Of a DNA stretch of 64,000 nt, positions 32,560-39,968 are shown one piece after another. The first letter of the stretch is position 1; each line of letters starts with the position of its first letter. The position numbers and the translations under genes were made by a program. The notes beneath the pieces were generated by a model. That model was not told the origin of the DNA, searched no databases, and was given only the letters and a program-made list of their open reading frames with translations. Where the stretch lies: assembly GCF_001469215.1 (NCBI RefSeq), contig NZ_LOFH01000006.1, positions 124,001 to 188,000 of the forward strand, in the 5' to 3' direction. Source of the DNA: Pseudoalteromonas sp. H105. Its GTDB lineage: Bacteria; Pseudomonadota; Gammaproteobacteria; Enterobacterales; Alteromonadaceae.

Positions 32560-33672
32560 ATGTCACTAGGTAAAGTGCAAGTTAACAATCTGAATTTAGG
32601 GCAAGGCGACATCCAAGGTGTTGAACGACACTTCTTGTTTGTTGGCCGTGCGGGTTCAGTAGACGAAGAAAGCCAATTATTCAGCGTAGGCGCACAAACT
32701 GATCTTGAAGAATCATTTGCTGACAGCCCACTACGTGATCAGCTCATTGCCGCGCAACTTAACGCAGGCCAAAACTGGACAGCAGCGGTTTACCCTCTGG
32801 CTGACGATGAAACAATTATTGATGCAATCGACCGCGCCAACGAAGTGCAAAGCTTTGAAATGGTTATTGTGTGCGACGAACAAAACACCAGCGGTGGCCT
32901 TACTGATATACATGATCACTTAACATCGCTGCAAGCAACACTTGGCCGTTTTGTATCAAGCTTAGTTGCGTTGCCAGGTATCGACGTAGCAACACAAACA
33001 TGGTCAGCGTATGAAGCTGCAACCGTTGCCCTGCAAGCGGGCATTGCTGCGCACTTAGTTGTGCCAGTACCACAATTACACGGTAATAACGTGGGCGTAT
33101 TAGCGGGGCGATTATGTGACCGCAGCGTAAGCATTGCCGACAGCCCAATGCGCGTAGCCACAGGCAGTGTGTTGGGTTTAGGTGATGCACCGGTTGACAC
33201 CAACGACGACCCGTTATCACTAGCCACACTTGAAACGTTAGCAAATGCACGTATGAGTGTGCCGCAGTGGTACAGCGATTTTGAGGGCATTTACTGGAGT
33301 GACGCCCAAACGCTAGACGCCGCTGGCGGTGACTATCAATACCTTGAGCATTTACGCCCAGTGCACAAAGCCAGCCGAGAAGTACGCGTGTTAGCCATTC
33401 GCCGTGTTGCAAACCGTACTCTTAACTCAACGCCTAACAGTATTGAGCTAAACAAAGCCTACTTTATGAAGCCGCTGCGCAAAATGAGCAAAAGCACCAC
33501 CATTAACGGCACCATGTTCCCTGGTGAAATTACCCCGCCAATTGAAGGCGATATCACCATTGTATGGACCAGCAATAAAAGCGTAGTGATTTACCTCATC
33601 TTGCGCCCGTACAACAGCCCGAAAGAAATTACCGTCAACATCATGCTTGATCTAAGCAGTAAAGGAGAATAG
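32560..33672 (+). CDS. Contractile tail sheath protein (DUF2586 family)
   Basis: 370 aa. Start MSLGKVQVNNLNLGQGDIQGVERHFLFVGRAG, middle DIHDHLTSLQATLGRF and DRSVSIADSPMRVATGSVLGLGD, end KSVVIYLILRPYNSPKEITVNIMLDL are typical of the DUF2586 sheath-like proteins of marine and enteric P2-like phages. The position before the tube gene supports this. AACGAGGATAAACCC precedes ATG. Confidence 0.88.
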   Translation: MSLGKVQVNNLNLGQGDIQGVERHFLFVGRAGSVDEESQLFSVGAQTDLEESFADSPLRDQLIAAQLNAGQNWTAAVYPLADDETIIDAIDRANEVQSFEMVIVCDEQNTSGGLTDIHDHLTSLQATLGRFVSSLVALPGIDVATQTWSAYEAATVALQAGIAAHLVVPVPQLHGNNVGVLAGRLCDRSVSIADSPMRVATGSVLGLGDAPVDTNDDPLSLATLETLANARMSVPQWYSDFEGIYWSDAQTLDAAGGDYQYLEHLRPVHKASREVRVLAIRRVANRTLNSTPNSIELNKAYFMKPLRKMSKSTTINGTMFPGEITPPIEGDITIVWTSNKSVVIYLILRPYNSPKEITVNIMLDLSSKGE

Positions 33673-33674
33673 CC

Positions 33675-34124
33675 ATGCGTTTATCAGGAATGAATTTTAA
33701 CGTGAACTTGGGCGACACAATGATTCAAGTAGACACCGCAACATTGAGCATTACCGACAACAGTGCAGTAAGCCAGTCAGGCGGTGTGCCAGATGGCTTT
33801 GTAGACGGTGATGTATCGGCAAATGGTGAGCTGTCAGTTAACGCCAGCAACTTTGCGTTAGTGTCAGACGCTGCAAAAAGTGCAGGCGCTTGGCGGGCAA
33901 TGGACACCTTCGACATTATGTTTTATGCCAAAACCAGCAAAGACGAAATGAAAGTCGAAGCCTTTGGTTGCCGCATTAAGCTCAGCGACATTTTAGACAT
34001 CGACAAAAAAGGCGGGCAAGCCAGCCTGTTTAAAATTCCGTTTGATGTAACCGATCCTGACTTTGTCAAAATTAACGGTGTGCCATACCTGCGCCCCGAA
34101 GAAATTGAAAACATAGTGCAATAA
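33675..34124 (+). CDS. Tail tube protein (DUF2597 family)
   Basis: 149 aa. MRLSGMNFNVNLGDTMIQVDTATLSITDNSAVSQSGGVPDGFVDGDVSANGELSVNASNF is the DUF2597 pattern, and the protein is beta-rich as expected for a tube ring subunit. It follows the sheath gene by 2 bp with GGAGAATAGCC as binding site. Confidence 0.88.
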   Translation: MRLSGMNFNVNLGDTMIQVDTATLSITDNSAVSQSGGVPDGFVDGDVSANGELSVNASNFALVSDAAKSAGAWRAMDTFDIMFYAKTSKDEMKVEAFGCRIKLSDILDIDKKGGQASLFKIPFDVTDPDFVKINGVPYLRPEEIENIVQ

Positions 34125-34136
34125 GGTAGTTAGTAA

Positions 34137-34337
34137 ATGGATGATCTAGACCACCTAGTTATTGCACAGGAACGCGCCGATCAGCGGTTTATTGATCAGC
34201 GCCTAAAAGGACTTAAAAACAGCCGCGTTATCAGTGCAACGGAATGCATTGATTGCGGCGACCCAATACCCAAAGCGCGGCAAAAAGCCATAAAAGGTGT
34301 GCAGCGCTGTGTACCGTGCCAATCGTTAAGCGAGTAG
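34137..34337 (+). CDS. TraR/DksA-type zinc finger protein
   Basis: 66 aa. A C4 zinc finger, ECIDCGDPIPKARQKAIKGVQRCVPCQ (~37-63), follows a short acidic helix beginning MDD, as in TraR. Such phage proteins bind the RNA polymerase secondary channel and shift promoter preference without ppGpp. Lies between tube and endolysin genes, so it is made late. Confidence 0.9.
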   Translation: MDDLDHLVIAQERADQRFIDQRLKGLKNSRVISATECIDCGDPIPKARQKAIKGVQRCVPCQSLSE

Positions 34338-34341
34338 CAAA

Positions 34342-34899
34342 ATGAACAATATCAAAGTGAATTACAGCTTTATTTCAGAACTAGAAGGCGGCGCGCAGCT
34401 AAACGGCTATGTGCCCGATGCGGCTAACTCTAAATCTGGGGTAACCATAGCCACCGGCTTTGATATTGGCCAGCGATCACGCGAAGACTTGAACCGCATG
34501 TTCCCTGCGCAGCCTGCGTTAATTGATAAGTTATTACCGTATTGCGAGCAACACGGCGAACACGCAGAAATGATGCTTAAGCTAATGCCGTTAAAAGTTA
34601 CTGAAGATGAAGCGCAGTTGATTGATCAGTGCGTCAAGTCTGAGTCAGTTACTCGCGTAGCTGAAAAGTACAACAAGCATTCAACTATTAAGTTTGAACA
34701 ACTGCCAGAACCCATGCAAACCGTGATTGCATCGGTAGCATTCCAATACGGCAATTTAGCAAAGCGTTGCCCTAACTTTTGGCGTACGGCCATTACTCAA
34801 AATACCCAAGCCATGATTGATGAACTGGTTGATTTTGGCGACCGATACACAACGCGCCGCTGGCGTGAAGCACGTTATTTACAAAAAGCGAGGCACTGA
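34342..34899 (+). CDS. Endolysin, pesticin/T4-lysozyme-like
   Basis: 185 aa. FISELEGGAQLNGYVPD and KSGVTIATGFDIGQRSREDL (~8-50) carry the Glu-Gly-Gly and the second acidic site of the pesticin-type muramidases. ASVAFQYGNLAKRCPNFWRTAI and DRYTTRRWREARYL are the later family landmarks. No signal peptide, so release depends on the holin encoded next. It cleaves peptidoglycan at lysis. Confidence 0.88.
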   Translation: MNNIKVNYSFISELEGGAQLNGYVPDAANSKSGVTIATGFDIGQRSREDLNRMFPAQPALIDKLLPYCEQHGEHAEMMLKLMPLKVTEDEAQLIDQCVKSESVTRVAEKYNKHSTIKFEQLPEPMQTVIASVAFQYGNLAKRCPNFWRTAITQNTQAMIDELVDFGDRYTTRRWREARYLQKARH

Positions 34900-34901
34900 T
34901 C

Positions 34902-35291
34902 ATGGGCTGGTTTTCAAGTTTAGTGGGTGGCAACCCAATTGAAGCGATTGGCAAAGCGGGCGACGCGTTATTCACATCAGACGAAGAACGCCAGCAGTTA
35001 AGCAACGATTTAGCAGAAATTAAGCAAAAGCCTCTGCTAATGCAAGCGCTAGCAAATACCCATGCAGCCCAGCACCGTTCAACATTTGTCGCAGGTGCAC
35101 GGCCATTTTTACTGTGGGTGTGCGGCTTTGGCTTTTTGTTCACCTTTTTAATTAACCCAATTTTGCAATGGATCATGCCAGAAGCAGGAACGCCAGAACT
35201 GCCAACAGATGTGATGATGGAATTAACACTCGCATTACTTGGCCTAGCAAGCTTAAGGACAGTCGAAAAAATTAAAGGAGTAGCAAAGTGA
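34902..35291 (+). CDS. Holin, three-helix type
   Basis: 129 aa. Start GWFSSLVGGNPIEAIGKAGDALFTSDEERQQL, then two strong membrane helices, ARPFLLWVCGFGFLFTFLINPILQ (~62-88) and DVMMELTLALLGLASLRTVEKI, as in the GTA-type 3TM holin family. It follows the endolysin gene by 2 bp and overlaps the next by ATGA-like coupling (GTGA). Confidence 0.8.
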   Translation: MGWFSSLVGGNPIEAIGKAGDALFTSDEERQQLSNDLAEIKQKPLLMQALANTHAAQHRSTFVAGARPFLLWVCGFGFLFTFLINPILQWIMPEAGTPELPTDVMMELTLALLGLASLRTVEKIKGVAK

Positions 35292-35548
35292 CAGAAGTAG
35301 CAACGTGGTTAATGGTGGCAATCGCCTTTATTAGTTTAGTACTCACTGTATTAGTGCCGCTGTTAGTGAGCTTGTTCAACGCTCATAAAGCGACGGCAAA
35401 AGAGTTGAGCGACCATAAAACCCATGTGGCCGAAACCTACGCCACTAAAACCGATTTTGACAAATTAACCGATCGCATGGAACGCCAAATGAAAGACGGA
35501 TTTGAAACAATTGAAAAGCTAATAACCAAATCTAAGGATTCAGCATGA
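35288..35548 (+). CDS. Small membrane-anchored coiled-coil protein of the lysis block
   Basis: 86 aa. One N-terminal helix (WLMVAIAFISLVLTVLVPLLVSLF) and a charged coiled-coil tail (TKTDFDKLTDRMERQMKDGFETIEKLI). Starts with GTG at 35288. Similar proteins occur after holins; an inner-membrane spanin or holin modulator is possible, but no second spanin was found. It overlaps the next gene by ATGA. Confidence 0.6.
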   Translation: MTEVATWLMVAIAFISLVLTVLVPLLVSLFNAHKATAKELSDHKTHVAETYATKTDFDKLTDRMERQMKDGFETIEKLITKSKDSA

Positions 35549-35808
35549 ACAAGAAAATTACGTTAACAATCGCGGGTAAAGAACTGAGTTTTGACGTAAC
35601 CACCGAAAATTATAACGGTTACCTAAACGACATTATGCCAAACAACAAAGTAGCACCATCGCATAACTTTGTAATGCGCTCAGTTGTTGAAAGCGATAAA
35701 GACGAGCTGCGTAAAGTGCTTGAAAGCTCCCCAGGTGCAGCAATGCAAATTAGTGGTTTGCTACAACAAGAGTTTGCCCCAGCAATTGAGATCAGCGTAA
35801 AAAAATAG
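35545..35808 (+). CDS. Tail assembly chaperone, short form (gpE equivalent)
   Basis: 87 aa. KITLTIAGKELSFDVTTENYNGYLNDIMPNNKVAPSHNFVMRSVVESDKDELRKVLESSPGAAMQISGLLQQEF is the pattern of putative tail assembly chaperones in related phages. It lies directly before the tape measure gene and ends in an A7 slippery run just before its stop, so a longer form is expected from a -1 shift, as with P2 gpE/E'. Confidence 0.85.
   Translation: MNKKITLTIAGKELSFDVTTENYNGYLNDIMPNNKVAPSHNFVMRSVVESDKDELRKVLESSPGAAMQISGLLQQEFAPAIEISVKK
35799..35805 (+). promoter_or_regulatory. -1 frameshift slippery site of the tail chaperone
   Basis: A AAA AAA in phase with the short-form frame (GTA AAA AAA TAG). The GCGGCG at 35808-35813 can pair with CGCCGT about 50 nt downstream. 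The -1 frame then runs to TAA at 35994-35996 with no start codon of its own. Confidence 0.75.
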
Positions 35809-35996
35809 CGGCGCTGGTTGATGCAATAGAAAACAACCCGCTTGAACAGCAACTGATTATTCGCCGTTACTTGCTACCACACGAAGATGACAGCGAATAC
35901 AACATTGCCCGCGCGAGCTGGTTGTACAACCGCCAGCGCGAAGATTTAGAAAACATAACCGCTAACGCTGTTAGCAAAGCCTTTGGGGGCAAGTAA
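35805..35996 (+). CDS. Tail assembly chaperone, frameshift extension (gpE' equivalent)
   Basis: About 62 further residues read in -1: IAALVDAIENNPLEQQLIIRR, then YLLPHEDDSEYNIARASWLYNRQ and REDLENITANAVSKAFGGK. It resembles the small DUF6890-type proteins annotated separately in this position in related phages. The absence of any ATG/GTG start supports expression only as a fusion with the upstream gene. The stop overlaps the tape measure ATG (TAATG). Confidence 0.75.
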   Translation: MAALVDAIENNPLEQQLIIRRYLLPHEDDSEYNIARASWLYNRQREDLENITANAVSKAFGGK

Positions 35997-37798
35997 TGAG
36001 TTTACCGCAGCAGTTAATGTTCCAAGTTGGGCTTATTGACCAGATCACTAAACCGATCGCCAAAATAAGCCACAGCCTAAATGGGTTAACTAATGACTAC
36101 CAAGCGGGCACCATGAAAATGGCGTCAGGCGTTGCGGGCATTGCTGCCAGCGGTTATGCATTACAAAACGCACTTATGCCAGCCATTGAAATGGACCGTG
36201 TGTTAGGCGAGGTTAAATCGCTTGGTGTGCGTGAATCTGCATTAAAACAACTTACAGATAGCTCTTACGAATACGCTCTTAAATACGGTAAATCGGCAAC
36301 AGGGTTTGTGGGCTCAAGTTACGACATACAAAGTGCCATTGCAGGGCTTAACGATGCTGACTTATCAGCGTTTACTATGTCGAGCAACGTACTAGCCGCC
36401 GCCACTAAATCAGATGCCGCCACCATCACTAATTACATGGGCACCATGTATGGCATATTTAAAAACCAAGCCAACGATATGGGCAAAAGTGACTGGGTAG
36501 AGCAAGTTACTGGCATGACAGCAACCGCAGTACAAGCATTTAAAACCACCGGCACTGAAATGTCAGCGGCATTTACGTCTATCGGTGCTGAAGGTACGAG
36601 CGCAGGCATTGCCATGAATGAACAAATGGCGATTCTTGGTACATTGCAAGCAACCATGTCGGGCAGTGAGTCGGGCACAAAATACGCCGCGTTCTTAGCA
36701 GGTGTTGGTAAAGCGCAAGACGCATTAAACCTAACTTTTACCGATAGCCAAGGCGCAATGCTGCCAATGGTCGACATACTAAACCAAATTAAAGGCAAGT
36801 TTGGCGAAACCATCGACGTAGCCGAAGGCGATCAGCTAGCAAAAGCATTTGGCTCTAAAAATGCCGCAGCTACCGTTAAATTATTATTAACCGACATCAA
36901 CGGCCTAAATCAATCAATTGACTCACTCGGCCAAGTGACAGGCATGCAAAAAGCCGAAGAAATGGCGATGGCCATGACCGACCAAAGCGAGAGATTAGCA
37001 CAAAGCTGGTACGTAATACGTGCCGCGTGGGGCTCGGCTATATTGCCCGTATTTAATAACTTTGTAGGCATTATTGCCGATGCGGGAACCGATGTTGTGT
37101 GGTTTACCGAACAGTTCCCAACGTTAACGCAATGGATTGGCTTTGGTGCCGTTGCTTTACTCGGCCTTGTTGCGGCGGGCGGTTTATTCACGCTTATGAT
37201 GGGCGCGGGCAAAATGGCCATGGTTGCTTGGGGCGTGGGGGCAATGGTGTGGGCAGGTATAAACACAGCATTAGCCAGTGGGATCACCTTTTTAAAAGGC
37301 GCAATGCTGGCGCTTAATATAGCAATGTACGCCAACCCCATTGGTTTAATTGTTGCGGGTATTGCCGCCGCCGTTGTAGCCGTGGGCGCGCTAATTTATT
37401 ACTGGGATGACCTAAAAGCCACCATGAGCGAATGGGGTTGGGTTAAAGCCATTGCGGGTATTTTTAATACCGTATGGGGCGGTATTAAAAGCGTATTTAA
37501 CGACACTATGGATTGGATTATAGATAAGCTAAATATGATCCCCGGTGTTGATATTGAAGCCAACGTCAACACAGCAAACTTAGCATCTAACATCGCCCTT
37601 GATGCCAACAAAATACAAAGTACCAGTATTCCAAGCGTTGCGGCCATTGCCCCAGTACAAAGCCGTGTTGAGCGCGGCGGCATCACGCAGCAAATTAGTA
37701 ACGCCAATCAACAAAAATCAACCCATGTAGGCACCGTGAATGTTTACCCAGCCAAAGGCGAAACCAACTTTGCAAACCTAGTTGAGATGCACTCATGA
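35996..37798 (+). CDS. Tail tape measure protein
   Basis: 600 aa. N-terminal region LMFQVGLIDQITKPIAKISHSLNGLTNDYQ and the phage tape-measure core (EMDRVLGEVKSLGVRE, TGTEMSAAFTSIGAEGTSAGIAMNEQMAILGTLQATMSGSESGTKYAAFL), followed by hydrophobic segments at ~375-460 and an amphipathic end. It sets tail length and is ejected with the DNA. Short for a myovirus tape measure, which implies a short tail. Confidence 0.92.
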   Translation: MSLPQQLMFQVGLIDQITKPIAKISHSLNGLTNDYQAGTMKMASGVAGIAASGYALQNALMPAIEMDRVLGEVKSLGVRESALKQLTDSSYEYALKYGKSATGFVGSSYDIQSAIAGLNDADLSAFTMSSNVLAAATKSDAATITNYMGTMYGIFKNQANDMGKSDWVEQVTGMTATAVQAFKTTGTEMSAAFTSIGAEGTSAGIAMNEQMAILGTLQATMSGSESGTKYAAFLAGVGKAQDALNLTFTDSQGAMLPMVDILNQIKGKFGETIDVAEGDQLAKAFGSKNAAATVKLLLTDINGLNQSIDSLGQVTGMQKAEEMAMAMTDQSERLAQSWYVIRAAWGSAILPVFNNFVGIIADAGTDVVWFTEQFPTLTQWIGFGAVALLGLVAAGGLFTLMMGAGKMAMVAWGVGAMVWAGINTALASGITFLKGAMLALNIAMYANPIGLIVAGIAAAVVAVGALIYYWDDLKATMSEWGWVKAIAGIFNTVWGGIKSVFNDTMDWIIDKLNMIPGVDIEANVNTANLASNIALDANKIQSTSIPSVAAIAPVQSRVERGGITQQISNANQQKSTHVGTVNVYPAKGETNFANLVEMHS

Positions 37799-38130
37799 GT
37801 ATTTACCGCGATTTACACATTAAAAACGGTGATGTAGTGCTAGACGCAGGCAACAACCCCACGTACTTAACCGATCGTGACGTAATTGCCCAAGACATAG
37901 TGCACGCAATTTTAGACACCGGACTTGCAAATTTATTAGTAAGCGACCGCGGAACGGGCGTAACCCAAGACACCCAAACCAAAATCAAACTACTGGTTGA
38001 AGACGATGTGCGCATTATGCCAGGCACCGTAAAAGTTGAGCAAAACGAAATCAACAAAGGCCAATGGTGGGTATTTGCCCAAACAATAGAATTCGGTGAA
38101 ATATCATCGTTGATCACAGGGGTAGAATAA
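37795..38130 (+). CDS. DUF2590 family baseplate-region protein
   Basis: 111 aa. SIYRDLHIKNGDVVLDAGNNPTYLTDRDVIAQDIVHAILDTGLANLLVSDRG is the DUF2590 pattern; size and place (before J) equal those of the gp25-like baseplate wedge protein W. ATGA overlap with the tape measure stop. Confidence 0.78.
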   Translation: MSIYRDLHIKNGDVVLDAGNNPTYLTDRDVIAQDIVHAILDTGLANLLVSDRGTGVTQDTQTKIKLLVEDDVRIMPGTVKVEQNEINKGQWWVFAQTIEFGEISSLITGVE

Positions 38131-39326
38131 TGGCTGATGAAACACCAACAATTGATTTTAAACGTATTGTAGAAAAAGCAGGCATTCCTACAACTGAGGA
38201 AGGCTGGAAGGTTTTATTTAAACAAGACGTAGAAACCGAAGGCGGTTTAATTGCGAACGACTCGCCTTATTCACCGTTTTGGCGTGTTGTTACGGCTGTA
38301 GTAGCAAAGCCGGCTAATTGGGTAGTCAACAAAGTATTAATTGAGAAAATACTCCCTAATTTATTTTTGCAAACAGCAACAGACAGCGACTTTATTGAAG
38401 CAAAAGCATGGGAGCACGACTTAACCCGTAAAAGCGAAGAACGCACCCAAGGCAAAGTACGTTTTAACCGCGCGGCCAGTACTGGCCCAAGCTTATTAAT
38501 TAGCGCAGGCACCGTAATACAAACCGATGCTATAAACGGCACGGTTTACCGTGTGCTCACCGTTGATGACGTAATATTGCCAGAAAACCAAGCCAGCGTA
38601 TTAGTTGCAGTAATTGCCGAAAACGCAGGCGCGGCATATAACTTAGGCGCAGGCTATTACCATATTTTACCAGAAGCGATCACTGGTATTGGTAGCGCCA
38701 TTAACGATGAAGACTGGATAGACGTACTTGGCGCTGATGCAGAATCTAACCAAGATTTAAAGCTACGCACCCGCAACGCATTTACCGCCGCAGCCCCTTG
38801 GCACATTGACGCCGTTTACCGTGCCATGCTCACAGAACGCAGCGGCCTAGACACCGATAACATTTATTTTGAACACGACGCCCCACGTGGTCCAGGCACA
38901 GCAAACGCCTTTATTTTGTTAGACACAGGCGTACCAAGTGAGACACTAATTGAAGACTTAAACACCTACATTATGGCAAAAGGCTATCACGGCCACGGCG
39001 ATGATTTACTCGTACTTGCCATGCCAGGTGTTGATGTAAGCGTAGGCCTGACGGTTTACCCACATGTTTACTTGCTTGATGAAGAGGTCACCGCGCTACT
39101 TGCCAACATTGAAAACTTTATCCGCAGCGCGTTTAGAGAAAACAACGATTACACAGTAACCCGCACCAAACCAAATAGCCGTTTTAGCTTTAGCCGCTTA
39201 GGCCAAGAGCTACACAAAGAGTTTGCAGGAATCGACTCACTAAGTTGGCAACAAACCGACATTACAAGTCAAAACAACGTGCCACGCCTAACCGCACTCA
39301 CCATTGAAAACGGTAACGATGTATGA
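38130..39326 (+). CDS. Baseplate J-like protein
   Basis: 398 aa. Baseplate-J features: TDSDFIEAKAWEHDLTRKSEERTQGKVRFNR, ISAGTVIQTDAINGTVYRV (~118), AENAGAAYNLGAG (~170) and DLKLRTRNAFTAAAPWHIDAVYRAML (~210). It forms the wedge of the baseplate. It overlaps both neighbours by one to four bases. Confidence 0.92.
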   Translation: MADETPTIDFKRIVEKAGIPTTEEGWKVLFKQDVETEGGLIANDSPYSPFWRVVTAVVAKPANWVVNKVLIEKILPNLFLQTATDSDFIEAKAWEHDLTRKSEERTQGKVRFNRAASTGPSLLISAGTVIQTDAINGTVYRVLTVDDVILPENQASVLVAVIAENAGAAYNLGAGYYHILPEAITGIGSAINDEDWIDVLGADAESNQDLKLRTRNAFTAAAPWHIDAVYRAMLTERSGLDTDNIYFEHDAPRGPGTANAFILLDTGVPSETLIEDLNTYIMAKGYHGHGDDLLVLAMPGVDVSVGLTVYPHVYLLDEEVTALLANIENFIRSAFRENNDYTVTRTKPNSRFSFSRLGQELHKEFAGIDSLSWQQTDITSQNNVPRLTALTIENGNDV

Positions 39327-39967
39327 ACATTGATTGGCACGAAATAACAAAACTCAAATACTGGCTAGCCCGACCAAACAGCGAGCTAGACAAACTACGC
39401 CAAGGCGCCGTGCTATTTTGGCAGCGCGTAAGTGACATGCTCGCATGGCCTGCAAAACAGCTTGACCCAATGACCGCCGAGCTTGAGCTAGTGCACTTAC
39501 TAGCATGGGAACGCGACATAACCCAAATACCCAACGAAACCGAACAAACCTACCGCATCCGCGTTAAGTTCGCCCTGCAATTTGCCAAAGGCGCAGGCAC
39601 AAAAAGCGGCTGGTATTACATGTTTGAAAAACTCGGCACACCGTGGATCACCATAGACGAACGAGTAAGTGAAACTGATTGGGATGTAATAAGCCTGCAA
39701 CTGCTTGACTCTGATTTAGCAGAGAGAAACAAGCTAATTGATTACATTTGCAGGCAGTACGGGCGAACAACCCGCCGTTATGAATACGGCACTATTGCTA
39801 GCATGCCGCTTGTTGCACCGCCTAATGACTTTTCGCTTGATAGCCTAACGGGCTTTGCAAGATACAGCGACGACATGAGACCAAAACTAGGCTTAGCGGT
39901 AATGGACAACGAATCACATTTTATTATTGCAACAAATAACAGCTTATTAGCTAACGAGAGGAATTAA
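39323..39967 (+). CDS. Tail protein I (P2 GpI family)
   Basis: 214 aa. LDPMTAELELVHLLAWERDITQIPNETEQTYRIRVKFALQFAKGAGTKSGWYYMFEKLGTPWITIDERVSETDWDVISLQL matches the GpI baseplate proteins, which link the baseplate to tail fibers. It lies between J and the fiber gene, as in P2. Confidence 0.9.
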   Translation: MNIDWHEITKLKYWLARPNSELDKLRQGAVLFWQRVSDMLAWPAKQLDPMTAELELVHLLAWERDITQIPNETEQTYRIRVKFALQFAKGAGTKSGWYYMFEKLGTPWITIDERVSETDWDVISLQLLDSDLAERNKLIDYICRQYGRTTRRYEYGTIASMPLVAPPNDFSLDSLTGFARYSDDMRPKLGLAVMDNESHFIIATNNSLLANERN

Positions 39968-39968
39968 C

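Noticed and set aside
36433..37341. Long minus-strand frames opposite the tape measure gene
   Set aside because: They are shadows caused by codon composition and have no ribosome binding sites or domains.
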